The position numbers and the translations under genes are program-made. This document shows positions 19,527 through 27,883 of a stretch of DNA of 64,000 nt, one piece after another. The notes below the pieces were generated by a model. It made no database searches. It saw only the letters and a program-made list of their open reading frames with translations, and had not been told where the DNA came from. How positions within the stretch are numbered: the stretch's first letter is position 1; each line of letters starts with the position of its first letter. The stretch is from Sphingomonas sp. R647 (lineage in GTDB: Bacteria > Pseudomonadota > Alphaproteobacteria > Sphingomonadales > Sphingomonadaceae), in the NCBI RefSeq assembly GCF_020177055.1, contig NZ_JAIQXT010000003.1, forward strand, positions 62,001 to 126,000, read 5' to 3'.

Positions 19527-20198
19527 GTGGCGTTCCCGACTGACCTGCCTTTGAACGGAATTCGACACGTGCCCGTTACCGTGAATGCGTTCGAGGACTT
19601 GGTCCCGCATCGCCGAATTACGGATTTCCTGGGTTCGGTCATGGTCGAGCAGTTGCTCGATCTCGCGATCGCCCGCGCAGATGACTTTGCTCCGACATCG
19701 GTGGGGAACGGCGGGGGCGGCACCGTCAGTCCGGATATCCGCGCATCGCTGTTGCTGCGCGATTTGGGGGAATTGCGTGTCGAACTGGAGACCCGGTTCG
19801 CTGCCGTTCTGGATGACACCGTGCGCGAACTGCGTCTGTCCGATATTGCGCTGCACAGCCTGGAGCTGGAACTGGTCGCGCATAATGACGGTGCGTTTTA
19901 CAGCGAGCATATCGATACGTTCACGGCGCGACCGGACGCGCAATCGGATCGGGCCTTGACCGGTGTCTATTATTTTTACCGCAATCCCAAAGGGTTCGAT
20001 GGCGGCGAATTGCGTCTGCACGCGATTGCTCCGGCGGCGGACGGCACTAGATCGTACACCGACATCGTGCCCGCCTGCGATACGTTCATCCTGTTCCCGT
20101 CCTGGGTCCCGCACGAAGTGAGGCGGGTGTCGTGCGCGTCGGGAGCCTTTGCCGATAGTCGTTTCGCACTGAATTGCTGGTACCGCAGCGCGCGATAG
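19527..20198 (+). CDS. 2OG-Fe(II) dioxygenase (prolyl-hydroxylase-like), lasso cluster 1
   Basis: The product of about 223 residues has the metal facial triad: H-x-D in YSEHIDTF and a distal His in WVPHEVRRV, with the Arg that binds 2-oxoglutarate just after it. The region between contains YYFYRNPKGFDGGELRLH, typical of prolyl-4-hydroxylase-like PKHD enzymes. These hydroxylate peptide or amino-acid side chains with Fe(II), O2 and 2-oxoglutarate. The start is GTG at 19527. A related copy in cluster 2 keeps extra N-terminal codons (LRAHGIKLEWVAVP) that are frameshifted here by two missing bases, so this gene may be trimmed at its N-terminus. A role in modifying the lasso core is inferred from position only. 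Confidence 0.8.
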   Translation: MAFPTDLPLNGIRHVPVTVNAFEDLVPHRRITDFLGSVMVEQLLDLAIARADDFAPTSVGNGGGGTVSPDIRASLLLRDLGELRVELETRFAAVLDDTVRELRLSDIALHSLELELVAHNDGAFYSEHIDTFTARPDAQSDRALTGVYYFYRNPKGFDGGELRLHAIAPAADGTRSYTDIVPACDTFILFPSWVPHEVRRVSCASGAFADSRFALNCWYRSAR

Positions 20199-20213
20199 AC
20201 CTAAGGCAGGACG

Positions 20214-21056
20214 ATGAGCGCCCCGACCCCATTCATCCGCAACCCCGTCAGCGACGTTCGCGTGGTTGAGTCCGATTCAGGCGGTGCTGAGCGGATCATC
20301 CTCAGCGCCTATTCGGCGGTGAACGGCTTTACCGAAACAGTGCTCGAACGTGCTGGCGAACCCGCCTTTGCGGCGGCGCTGGACATCGCGACGAATCAGG
20401 GCGCACTCGATCGCCTTTCGCCAGAACTGGCACTTGCGCTCTGGGCGAGCGGCCTGATCGTCCTTCCGGCTGAAGTGGCGCAGACGTTCGCGCCGGCCCG
20501 CTTCGCGACCGCATCGGGCGATTTCGCGCGCGATGGGTTCGCCCTCCTGACCGACTGCCTCACCCCCGCAATGGTTGACATCCTGGCTCGCCATTACCGG
20601 GCGGCAATCGATAACGGTGCAGTCGGAACGTCGGATGGACAGGTCGATCGGTGGCAGCTGCATAATGATCCCGCCGGGCGGGTGGTGCAGCGGGCGCTGC
20701 TTCCGGCGGTGGAGGCGCTTGTCGGGGTGCCGGTCAAGCCCAGCTATTGCTACGCCTCACTCTATCGCGAAGGTGCCGTCTTGCCGGTCCATACCGATCG
20801 GCCGCAATGCGAATATACCTTGTCCGTGCTGATCGACCATCACCCGGTACCGGAGAACGGCGTTTCGCCCTGGGCGATCCAGATCTATCCCCGCCCGGAC
20901 GCAGAGCCGATTGACTGTTTCCAGACTCTGGGCGGCGGCATCCTGTTCCGTGGGCGCGACTTACCGCACGGTCGCACGCAGTTGCCGGCGGACGAGACCT
21001 GCTGGACGTTGCTGCTCCACTATGTAAACGCCGATTTCGCCGGGCCGCTCGATTGA
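20214..21056 (+). CDS. second 2OG-Fe(II) oxygenase-like protein, lasso cluster 1
   Basis: A 280-residue protein with an N-terminal helical region and a C-terminal double-stranded beta-helix: H-x-D in LPVHTDRPQCEYT and the distal His in RGRDLPHGRTQL, fitting the dioxygenase fold. The ATG follows AAGGCAGGA. It lies 15 bases after the first oxygenase and its stop overlaps the TTG of the ATP-grasp gene, so the genes form one operon. Substrate unknown; candidate tailoring enzyme for the peptide or for a co-made sugar or amino acid. Confidence 0.75.
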   Translation: MSAPTPFIRNPVSDVRVVESDSGGAERIILSAYSAVNGFTETVLERAGEPAFAAALDIATNQGALDRLSPELALALWASGLIVLPAEVAQTFAPARFATASGDFARDGFALLTDCLTPAMVDILARHYRAAIDNGAVGTSDGQVDRWQLHNDPAGRVVQRALLPAVEALVGVPVKPSYCYASLYREGAVLPVHTDRPQCEYTLSVLIDHHPVPENGVSPWAIQIYPRPDAEPIDCFQTLGGGILFRGRDLPHGRTQLPADETCWTLLLHYVNADFAGPLD

Positions 21057-22282
21057 GCGGTCGCCGACGGCGCGCGGCAGCGCTGGTCCGCAGGCTGGTC
21101 GGGAGCGGCTTTCCCTTCATGCCGTGGCCGGGCGATCACCCCGTACGACAGCTGCGTCACCAAATCCGGCGTGCCATGTTCGCGCGTCATCCGGTCTGGC
21201 GGCGCGAGCTGCTGCGAACCATCATGACGCTCGGTTGGCCGCTGGGTGCGGTGTGGGAGACCTGGCATCAGTTGGTCCGGATGCCCGTCGCCGATCGTCC
21301 GACGCGCGCATGGGGCTGGGTATCGCGGGGCGCCGATATGCTGGTGCAAGCCTGGTCCAACAACGTGCCGCCGCGCAACTATGTCGCCTACCGCCTGCAT
21401 GACCGCGGTCGCCGAGACCGGATCGCGCGCAGCCTCTACGAACCGGAGTTGGCGGTGATGATGGCCCATCTCAACCGACGGGCCGGTGCGGTTGGCGACG
21501 ATGTGCAGGACAAGGCACGGTTCGCGGAGCTCTGCCGCGCCCATGGCCTGCCGCGCATCCCGACGCTGGCGGTGTTCCGCAACCGCAGCCAGTGCGTGCC
21601 ATCATCCCCCTATCTGCCCGACGCGCCCGATTTGTGGGTCAAGGATCTGGCGGGCAGCCGCGGGTCGGGCGCGGCAAGATGGCGGCGGGAGGGGGCCGAG
21701 TATCGCCACGCCTGGGACGGCGCATCATGCAGCCCGGCAGCGCTGGTGGCGCAATGGGCGCAAGCCGATTGCATCGTTCAGCCCTGTCTGGAGACCCATC
21801 CTTCCCTCGCCCCTCTGTCGGATGGATCGCTGGTCGTGTTTCGGATCATCACCGGGATCGACCGTGCCGGGTGCGTGACCGTCGTCGATGCGATGGCACA
21901 ACTTCCTTATGGCGGTCTGGCGGGGAGGCAGATTTTTGCGGCTGTCGGAGAAGCGGGCGACCTGCGCAGCCCCCGGCTACGCGGCCGTCATCCGATTGCC
22001 GATCATCCCGATACCGGTGCGGTTCTGGCGGGAGCGGTTGTGCCATTCTGGCGAGACACGATCGATCTGGTCGCGCGCGCCCATGGCAGCGTCCCGGAAT
22101 TCGCCCGTTTCATCTTCCTGGGCTGGGATGTCGCAATCACGGATGCGGGGCCGTTGCTGATCGAAACCAACCATGGCTGGGGCGAATTCAACCATCAGCT
22201 GGGCGATGGCGTGCCGCTGGGCGACACGGCGCTGACCAGAATCGCGCTGGAGCATCTGGAGGGCGGGTCGCGATGCGGCTGA
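21053..22282 (+). CDS. ATP-grasp protein (sugar-transfer-associated type), lasso cluster 1
   Basis: About 409 residues. The N-terminal 130 residues are basic and helical. The C-terminal part has ATP-grasp features: QDKARFAELCRAHGLPRIPTL, a lysine in LWVKDLAGSRGSGA, and the metal-binding end FIFLGWDVAITDAGPLLIETNHGWG. The pattern fits the ATP-grasp family linked to sugar transfer (PF14397). ATP-grasp enzymes activate carboxylates for amide or thioester bonds. It starts at TTG overlapping the previous stop (TTGA) and its stop overlaps the cyclase start by 10 bases, so it is embedded in the cluster operon. Substrate unknown. Confidence 0.75.
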   Translation: MSGRRRRAAALVRRLVGSGFPFMPWPGDHPVRQLRHQIRRAMFARHPVWRRELLRTIMTLGWPLGAVWETWHQLVRMPVADRPTRAWGWVSRGADMLVQAWSNNVPPRNYVAYRLHDRGRRDRIARSLYEPELAVMMAHLNRRAGAVGDDVQDKARFAELCRAHGLPRIPTLAVFRNRSQCVPSSPYLPDAPDLWVKDLAGSRGSGAARWRREGAEYRHAWDGASCSPAALVAQWAQADCIVQPCLETHPSLAPLSDGSLVVFRIITGIDRAGCVTVVDAMAQLPYGGLAGRQIFAAVGEAGDLRSPRLRGRHPIADHPDTGAVLAGAVVPFWRDTIDLVARAHGSVPEFARFIFLGWDVAITDAGPLLIETNHGWGEFNHQLGDGVPLGDTALTRIALEHLEGGSRCG

Positions 22283-24132
22283 TCGCGGGCTTCCTTCATC
22301 TCGACGGCCGTCCCGCCGACCCGTCCCGGCTGCACGCCATGGCGGCGGCGATGACCGAACCGGGGCTTAGTCCCCGGGTCGAGATGCAGGTCGATGGCCC
22401 GGTCGCGCTGCTGACGTTGGATTTCGGCCCGGCACCGCAAGGCGAGGGTTCACCGGTGCGCGATCATGGCGTGATCCTGGCCGCTGACGCACGGCTCGAT
22501 GAACCCGATACGATCCGCGGTGACGCCGGACTGGCGGCCTTGCTTGCTGAACGGGGCGCGGCGGGGCTTGGCGTACTGGCGGGCGACTTCGCGCTCGCCG
22601 CGTGGAGCCGGCGCGACCGCAGGTTGCTGTGCGCGCGCGACGCGTTCGGTGTCCGCCCCTTCTTCTTCGCCCATTGCCCGGGTGATCTGTTCGTGTTCGC
22701 GTCTCTGCCGCGCGGGCTGCACGCTTCGGGGTTGCTCGCGCGGGAAGTCGACCGGGATTTCCTGGTCGGTGAATTGCTGTTCCAGTTCGATGGGCCGGAA
22801 CGGTCGCTGTTTCAGGGCGTCCAGCGACTGGCCCCCGGCAGCTGGCTGGAATTGACAGCTGATGGCTCCGTCCGGTCGGGGCGGCATTGGTCGCTCGACC
22901 CCGCATCGGTCGGTTCGCTTCGCATCAATCCTGTCGATGCTGCGGCAGAGATGTCGCGATTGATGGCGGCGGCCGCCCATCGCCGGCTGCCAGTGGCGGG
23001 GCCGGTTGCGACGCATCTCAGCGGCGGTCTCGATTCCTCGGCAATCGCCATCATCGCGGCGCGGGCGTTGCGTCCAGCGGGACGCCGACTTCTCGCCTAT
23101 TCGCACGCCCCCAATCCCTTTGGCGACTATCGCTTTGGCGGGGATGGCGCGTATCTCGCGCCCGTATTGCAGCAAGAGCCGGACATCGACTGGCACCCGA
23201 TACGCACGGTCGATTCGGCGGCGTTCGCGCTGCCGGTGATGGATCGAGACCAGCTCTTCCCGGCGGACCCCTCCTATCGGGACAGCCAGACGCTTGCGCA
23301 CGCGAACCGCCAGGGCGCTTGCGTGTTGCTGTCAGGGTGGGGGGGCGATGAAGCGGCGAGCTATGGTTGGCGCGGTGTGCTGGCGGAGGCGCTGATTGCG
23401 GGGCGTTGGGGCTATCTTGCATCGGAGCTGCGCGCGCTGGGATCGCTCGGGGCGGCTTGGAGCGCATTGTCGCCGTTCCTGCTGCCCGATGGCTTGCGGA
23501 GCTTGTCCGAGCGTGCGTTGGGCAGGGCAAATCCCGCGCCTGGCATCGCCGAGCTGGCCGCTGAACTGCTGCGGCCCGAACAGCTCGCCGATCGGTGCCT
23601 GACGCCGCCCGTGCGGCGGGGACAGGCGCGGCAGATCAGACTTTCGCTGCTGAGCGGCCACGGGTTGACGCGCCGGGCGGAGCATTGGGCGATGCTCGCC
23701 GCCCGCCACGGTATGAGCGTCAGCTTCCCGATGCTGGATCGCCGCCTCGTCGAATTCGCCCTGTCGCTGCCCAGCGCGCTGTTCGTGCGCGAGGGTTGGT
23801 CACGACGGGTCTTCCGCGACGCAATGGCCGGAATTCTGCCGGAGCCGGTCCGTTGGAAACGGACGAAGCTCGATCTGGTGGTCGAGGATCCGGTCCATGT
23901 CTCTGCGCAACGCCCGCTGTTGACCGAGCGACTTATGCTGTGGCGGCAGCATGACGCGATCACTGACCTGTTCGACCTGCACGCTGTCGCAGCGCGGCTG
24001 GCGTCGTTGCCCGCGGCAGACGACCTGGCACGGACCATCGACACGGGCCAAGGCGACTGGACCGCCATCGATCAGGCCGGCAGCCTGACCCGCGCCTTCC
24101 GGGTCATGTCCTATCTGGAGCAGCACGGCTGA
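22273..24132 (+). CDS. asparagine-synthetase-like lasso cyclase (C protein), cluster 1
   Basis: A 619-residue protein with a class II glutamine amidotransferase-like N-terminal half and an AsnB C-terminal half. The start (MRLIAGFLHLDG) lacks the catalytic Cys2 of true asparagine synthetases, as in lasso macrolactam synthetases. The ATP-pyrophosphatase motif SGGLDSS is at residues 250-256, with WGGDEA near 357. Lasso cyclases adenylate an Asp or Glu side chain of the core and close a ring to the N-terminal amine. The gene is the last of the plus-strand operon and converges with the PqqD-like gene 20 bases away. The Cys absence plus the neighbouring precursor make a housekeeping AsnB unlikely. 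Confidence 0.88.
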   Translation: MRLIAGFLHLDGRPADPSRLHAMAAAMTEPGLSPRVEMQVDGPVALLTLDFGPAPQGEGSPVRDHGVILAADARLDEPDTIRGDAGLAALLAERGAAGLGVLAGDFALAAWSRRDRRLLCARDAFGVRPFFFAHCPGDLFVFASLPRGLHASGLLAREVDRDFLVGELLFQFDGPERSLFQGVQRLAPGSWLELTADGSVRSGRHWSLDPASVGSLRINPVDAAAEMSRLMAAAAHRRLPVAGPVATHLSGGLDSSAIAIIAARALRPAGRRLLAYSHAPNPFGDYRFGGDGAYLAPVLQQEPDIDWHPIRTVDSAAFALPVMDRDQLFPADPSYRDSQTLAHANRQGACVLLSGWGGDEAASYGWRGVLAEALIAGRWGYLASELRALGSLGAAWSALSPFLLPDGLRSLSERALGRANPAPGIAELAAELLRPEQLADRCLTPPVRRGQARQIRLSLLSGHGLTRRAEHWAMLAARHGMSVSFPMLDRRLVEFALSLPSALFVREGWSRRVFRDAMAGILPEPVRWKRTKLDLVVEDPVHVSAQRPLLTERLMLWRQHDAITDLFDLHAVAARLASLPAADDLARTIDTGQGDWTAIDQAGSLTRAFRVMSYLEQHG

Positions 24133-24152
24133 GCAGCCATGGGCTCTGCGCC

Positions 24153-24452
24153 TCAGGCCGCGGCTGTCTCACCCGCCGAAGTCACCAGGCCGCGTTCGCG
24201 CAGCGCGGCGAGGAAGTCTGCAACATGCTCGCGTGCCGTATCGGCATCGACATCATATTCAGCGGTCAGGGCCGCCACCAGCGCTTCTGCACTCACCGGC
24301 TGAGCCAGCAATTCCCAGATGCGGCTGCCGACATCGTTCAGGTTGAAATACTTGCCTTCAGCGGCGCTCATCATCAGCAGTTCGTCGCCGACCGCAGCCG
24401 ACATAAGCCCGTCGGTGCGGCGCACCAGGGTGCCTCCGGTGTCTTCAGTCAT
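24153..24452 (-). CDS. PqqD-like precursor recognition protein (lasso B1), cluster 1
   Basis: The start is taken at MTEDTGG (ATG at 24452), giving 99 residues, usual for stand-alone B1/RRE proteins. The PqqD fold is visible: LVRRTDGLMSAAVGDELLMMSAAEGKYFNLNDVGSRIW, then helices ending in LVTSAG. B1 binds the leader peptide and presents it to the processing enzymes. It is the last gene of the minus-strand set precursor, kinase, sulfotransferase, B1. The fused or separate B2 peptidase normally found with B1 is not visible nearby. Confidence 0.85.
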   Translation of the reverse strand: MTEDTGGTLVRRTDGLMSAAVGDELLMMSAAEGKYFNLNDVGSRIWELLAQPVSAEALVAALTAEYDVDADTAREHVADFLAALRERGLVTSAGETAAA

Positions 24453-24519
24453 TTCGCGGTTCGTCCTTTTGCGGTCCAGTTGAGTGCGGGGGCGGCGCAT
24501 ATCGCCTTTTCATGACTAT

Positions 24520-25362
24520 TCACAGATATCCGAACTCGGCCATCACTGCGCCATGCGCCGCCTCGATCGCGGTGGACTGTTCACGGGTCAGGACGTCGCG
24601 CCATTCTCCGACCCGTCCCGCCCGGAAAAAGGGCGCTGTCGATTCGGGACGGCGTTCGCGGAAGCCTTTCTCGGCCTCCTGGCGCTGCAACCGGCCGAAA
24701 TCGGACTGGGCCACCGCCCTTGCCAGTTCGTCCTCGGTCACCTGCAATCCCAGGAAAGCGACCGCCTCGCCAAAACGGCCCTCCGGATCGGCGCGCAGAT
24801 CTTCATAGCGCAGCACATGCATCGGCACATCGCGCTGTGCGATCCAGCTGCGGACATGGCCGCTCCAGTCCAACAGGCGCTGCGAAATCTGCTCATGGTG
24901 CGGCTTGGTGCCGCCCATGCGCGTGCTCGCGGAGAGGATCTGACTCACGACCGTCGCGATCGGCTTGCCGGTGTGAAACGCCAGTGACACCGCGACGTCG
25001 CGGGGATCGCGCAGGATATAGAGCGCCGCACGCGCCCCGCGCCCTAGCACGGGGCGCCCGTCGCTGAAGCGGCAATAGGCATCGTGCAGCTTGATGAAGA
25101 GATCCTGATCCGCCGCCTCGCGCCAGGCTTCCTCCATCAGGGCGGGGCGCATCCTGTCGCATTCGTCACGGGTGAGGAGGAAGCTGTCGATCAACGTCGC
25201 GTCTTCGATCACGTGCCGGTTGACCACGCTATGCGCGGCCAGGCTGAGTTCGTTGATATCCTCCGGATCGGACTGCCCGCACAGCAGGTTGGACAGCAGC
25301 AGGCGCAGCCAGGTATTTCCCGACTTGGGATATGACGCCAGCCAGACCGGTCCGGCGATCAC
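24520..25362 (-). CDS. sulfotransferase, lasso cluster 1
   Basis: A 280-residue PF00685-type enzyme that transfers sulfate from PAPS to a hydroxyl or amine. The 5'-phosphosulfate loop is YPKSGNTWLRLL near residue 11. The 3'-phosphate motif follows around YILRDPRDVAVSLAFH near 135, and the C-terminal KGFRERRPE...WRDVLT segment is also typical. The start overlaps the kinase stop (ATGA). A paralogue is in cluster 2. Sulfation of the lasso core (Thr or Ser here) or of another small molecule is inference; sulfotransferases are known neighbours of lasso kinases. Confidence 0.88.
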   Translation of the reverse strand: MIAGPVWLASYPKSGNTWLRLLLSNLLCGQSDPEDINELSLAAHSVVNRHVIEDATLIDSFLLTRDECDRMRPALMEEAWREAADQDLFIKLHDAYCRFSDGRPVLGRGARAALYILRDPRDVAVSLAFHTGKPIATVVSQILSASTRMGGTKPHHEQISQRLLDWSGHVRSWIAQRDVPMHVLRYEDLRADPEGRFGEAVAFLGLQVTEDELARAVAQSDFGRLQRQEAEKGFRERRPESTAPFFRAGRVGEWRDVLTREQSTAIEAAHGAVMAEFGYL

Positions 25363-26195
25363 GTCGCGCCTGCCACCGCGTCCAATACCAGCGCTGCGCC
25401 CGCGTCGAGATACTCCAAGCCGCGCGTGCGATCGAGCCGGAACGCGGGCACCCGGTTCAACAGGGTCGCGATCTGGACGAACAAGAGCGGGTCATGGCCC
25501 ATGCGACGCGCAAGATAGGGGCGGTAGATTTCTCCGCGCAGCATCGGCGCTGCGTCCACCAGTGGCAGCCGCTCGATCCGGGGCGGACCGGGCGGCACGG
25601 TCCCATCGCGCGATGCAAGCAGGATAACGGCGGCAAGCGGCAGGGCGTCGTGCGTGCGTTCCGCCGGCGATGTCGGCGAGACATGGTATTTGCGCATATG
25701 GCTTCGGATCGGAGCGCCCTGCCGTTCCGTCAGCGACAGGTGCTCGATGGCGTCGGCCCATAGCCGGTGCTGTCGTCCGTCCGGCCAGACCGTGGGAACG
25801 CCGTCGTTTTCGTCGATCCGGATCGCGGCGATGTCGTCGCCGACAAAGCTGGCACCAGCCCGGCAGAGCGTCGCGGCCAATGTCGACTTCCCCATCCCCG
25901 TCGCACCGCAAATCGCGATGGCGCGGCCCTGCCACGCCACTGTCGCGGCGTGCAGTGCCAGCAACCGACGCTGGTGCAGAATGGCGGCAACGCCGGTCGA
26001 CAGGATGAAGGGCGCAAGATCGGCGTCGGTCGCCCCCTCGACGGGCTCGGCCACGATCTCGCGTCCATCCTCGGCCATCAGCCGGACAACGCCGGGCACC
26101 TCAAGATAAAAGCGCCGCCCGACCAGCCGCCATGTCGGGCCGATATAGTCGGGCGCTTCCGGATCATCGGGTATGACGCCGACGCGCACCCGCAC
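25359..26195 (-). CDS. HPr-kinase-like lasso peptide kinase, cluster 1 (true start upstream is unclear)
   Basis: The P-loop is GATGMGKST near residue 98 of the 278-residue reading from GTG 26195, followed by FVGDDIAAI. This is the HprK/PadeK-type kinase family that phosphorylates the C-terminal Ser of paeninodin-like lasso peptides. Protein similarity to the cluster 2 kinase extends upstream of the GTG through YYSICGLSVSSAIPLPGG, and the frame is open back to the precursor's TAA at 26304-26306. Between them there is no ATG, GTG or TTG in frame: the first near-cognate codon is CTG at 26285. The start may be non-canonical, or translation may continue from the precursor. Confidence 0.8.
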   Translation of the reverse strand: MRVRVGVIPDDPEAPDYIGPTWRLVGRRFYLEVPGVVRLMAEDGREIVAEPVEGATDADLAPFILSTGVAAILHQRRLLALHAATVAWQGRAIAICGATGMGKSTLAATLCRAGASFVGDDIAAIRIDENDGVPTVWPDGRQHRLWADAIEHLSLTERQGAPIRSHMRKYHVSPTSPAERTHDALPLAAVILLASRDGTVPPGPPRIERLPLVDAAPMLRGEIYRPYLARRMGHDPLLFVQIATLLNRVPAFRLDRTRGLEYLDAGAALVLDAVAGAT

Positions 26196-26303
26196 GTCTG
26201 GCTCGCCAACTGGGGAATCCGGCCATCCTCCGGGAAGAGGAATCGCGGATGAGACCGACAGGCCGCAGATCGAATAATAGTTCAGGTTGAAGCCTGGGTA
26301 AGA

Positions 26304-26471
26304 TTAAGAGCCGGTGCCCGGCGACGCTTCGGTTGGCCACTGGTTGGGCTTGCCGGCGGTCGCGCTGCTGATGCTCTGATCGCGAATCTCAGGCTTGTTC
26401 CACGCCTTCATCTCGGGGCGGTTCCAAGTCTTCTTGTCCGTCGGCTGAGCGTTATCGTCCATCTGATTCAT
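26304..26471 (-). CDS. lasso peptide precursor A, cluster 1 (paeninodin-like, C-terminal Ser)
   Basis: A 55-residue peptide starting at the ATG at 26471, preceded by GGGGACGAT. The leader contains KKTWNRPEMKAWNKPEI, in which the W-N-K/R-P-E leader motif occurs twice. It ends SSATA, placing Thr at position -2, the usual lasso cleavage signature. The proposed core is GKPNQWPTEASPGTGS: Gly1 would be joined to Glu9 in a nine-residue ring, with a seven-residue tail ending in Ser, the residue phosphorylated in paeninodin. The neighbours are kinase, sulfotransferase and B1 in the same direction, and the cyclase converges. The core boundary is inferred from motif and ring size. Confidence 0.85.
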   Translation of the reverse strand: MNQMDDNAQPTDKKTWNRPEMKAWNKPEIRDQSISSATAGKPNQWPTEASPGTGS

Positions 26472-27131
26472 ATCGTCCCCGCTGTTCGGATAGCAAGTCT
26501 GCCCCGCCAATCGGCGCACGCCTAACAGCACGAATCGGGTTGAACAAGATACTGGAACAGGCGGGCCGCACCGGCGCCTCGTTAAGCCGGACGCGTTGCC
26601 TGCCAGTGGCGAGTCCGGATTATGTATCCGCTGTGAGTCGGTATGCAAGACTGCGCGACCCTGCCGATTGGCTTGGTAGTGACCGGTTCGGCGCATCTTG
26701 TCGCGCAAGGCGGTGGAAAGGTGAATTCAATGGCTGCTTCTGGGGCCTGGATCTGATCGGGTGAACGGTCGCGAAGGGCGCAAAGCGGTCGAGAGCCCTA
26801 CCGCGCTCGGAGCGGTGCGCATGGCGCAGTTGTCCTCGAATTGGCTGGGCCGATGCGTATCAGCTGGCTTTCTGCGGCAAGCGTCGAAAGCGGGTATGGC
26901 GCTGCCGCTTGTTGCATGTGTATCGATCACCCGGTCTCGCTGCGTTCGCTCTGCGCCCGTTTGGGCACGGGTCTGATTGAAACGGGCGCGCGCACTGATC
27001 GACTAACGGCGCACGAGGCGTGTGTTCACAGATCGATAAGCACGCCAGCCTATTCATGACGCGATGTGGGCGGCAATCACCCTTGAGCCATTTCGAACGA
27101 TCGCGCGGGTTTACGGCGAAGGAGCGCTATA
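26472..27131. other. long intergenic region upstream of precursor 1
   Basis: No supported gene. Short frames on both strands lack ribosome-binding sites and protein-like composition. It must contain the promoter of the minus-strand lasso set at its left end and that of the small plus-strand genes at its right (GAAGGAG before 27132). Confidence 0.5.
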
Positions 27132-27434
27132 ATGTCGCCGAAGAATGCCGATGAGTTTCACGCCAGCCTGAAGCAGCGGGCAGAGGCGGCGAAGGGACTC
27201 GAGAAGGATCTTCTGAGCGAGGTGCCGCAGCTTTATGGGGCGCCTGACCGGCTTGCACCACAGGGCGATCCTGGGATACCCTTAGCGAAGATCCATCGCG
27301 ACGAATTGAAGCGGCGCAATGGCGGGGGTGTTCCCGACTCCGCGACAAAGCGTTCGGATGTGCAGCTTCCGTTTGAGCGCGTTCTGCCCATCTTTGGTCT
27401 GATCGCGATCGCGCTGGTCTTCTTCTTCGACTAG
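27132..27434 (+). CDS. small C-terminally membrane-anchored protein (100 aa)
   Basis: The ATG follows GAAGGAGCGCTATA. The protein is hydrophilic up to residue 80 and ends with one transmembrane helix (RVLPIFGLIAIALVFFFD) at the very C-terminus, a tail-anchored layout. No family is recognised. It precedes two other small plus-strand genes, probably in one transcript. Confidence 0.65.
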   Translation: MSPKNADEFHASLKQRAEAAKGLEKDLLSEVPQLYGAPDRLAPQGDPGIPLAKIHRDELKRRNGGGVPDSATKRSDVQLPFERVLPIFGLIAIALVFFFD

Positions 27435-27458
27435 CAGGTCCGGCGTTCAATCTTTGAC

Positions 27459-27674
27459 GTGACAGAACGGATTGCGCAGCCAAGCGTCGATCGCGGACTC
27501 CCGCCAGCCGGCGCAGCGCGTGCCGATCTGGATGTTCTTTGGGAACGTGTTTACGCCGAAGGACGAAGCGGAAGCGCGCGCGATGACGAGCGCGCGATTT
27601 TCCGGGCGGCGAGTGCGGCCAGCAAGGCAGAGGACTTTCTGCTCGCCTTCGCTCCATCCGGGGAGGCGCAGTGA
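27459..27674 (+). CDS. small hypothetical protein (71 aa)
   Basis: A soluble, Ala/Arg-rich protein (LWERVYAEGRSG, then AIFRAASAASKAEDFLLAF). Its stop overlaps the ATG of the next gene by four bases (ATGA-like arrangement), so it is probably translated. No family is recognised. Confidence 0.5.
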   Translation: MTERIAQPSVDRGLPPAGAARADLDVLWERVYAEGRSGSARDDERAIFRAASAASKAEDFLLAFAPSGEAQ

Positions 27675-27883
27675 GCGAGAACCTCACCGATCCCCAGATC
27701 ATCAAGCGGCTGGAGGCCGGGTTGCAGCAGATGCCCAGACTGCGGCGTGAAATCGCTCTCGCGATCCGGTGCGACGATAAGCCCTATGCAGCGGTCGCCG
27801 AGCGCATGGAACTCAGCGTTGTCGAAGTGGAACAGCATTTCACGCCGGGGAATATCTATCGGCCTCATTCCGCTGCAGATTGA
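27671..27883 (+). CDS. sigma-70 region 4-like helix-turn-helix protein (70 aa)
   Basis: The middle sequence LQQMPRLRREIALAIRCDD, then YAAVAERMELSVVEVEQHF, resembles region 4 of ECF sigma factors (the helix-turn-helix that contacts the -35 box) without region 2. Alone it cannot be a working sigma factor, but it may modulate transcription. It overlaps the 3' end of the convergent hydrolase gene by 19 bases. Confidence 0.55.
   Translation: MSENLTDPQIIKRLEAGLQQMPRLRREIALAIRCDDKPYAAVAERMELSVVEVEQHFTPGNIYRPHSAAD

Noticed and set aside
21053..22282. Graspetide (microviridin-type) cluster based on the ATP-grasp gene
   Set aside because: The ATP-grasp sequence has the sugar-transfer-associated type of end, and the precursor lacks the repeated T/S...E/D core motifs of graspetides while showing lasso features.
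22273..24132. Housekeeping asparagine synthetase
   Set aside because: The catalytic Cys2 of the glutaminase domain is absent and the gene converges on B1, kinase and precursor genes.
26540..26976. Small plus-strand frames upstream of precursor 1
   Set aside because: They lack ribosome-binding sites and look like random translation.
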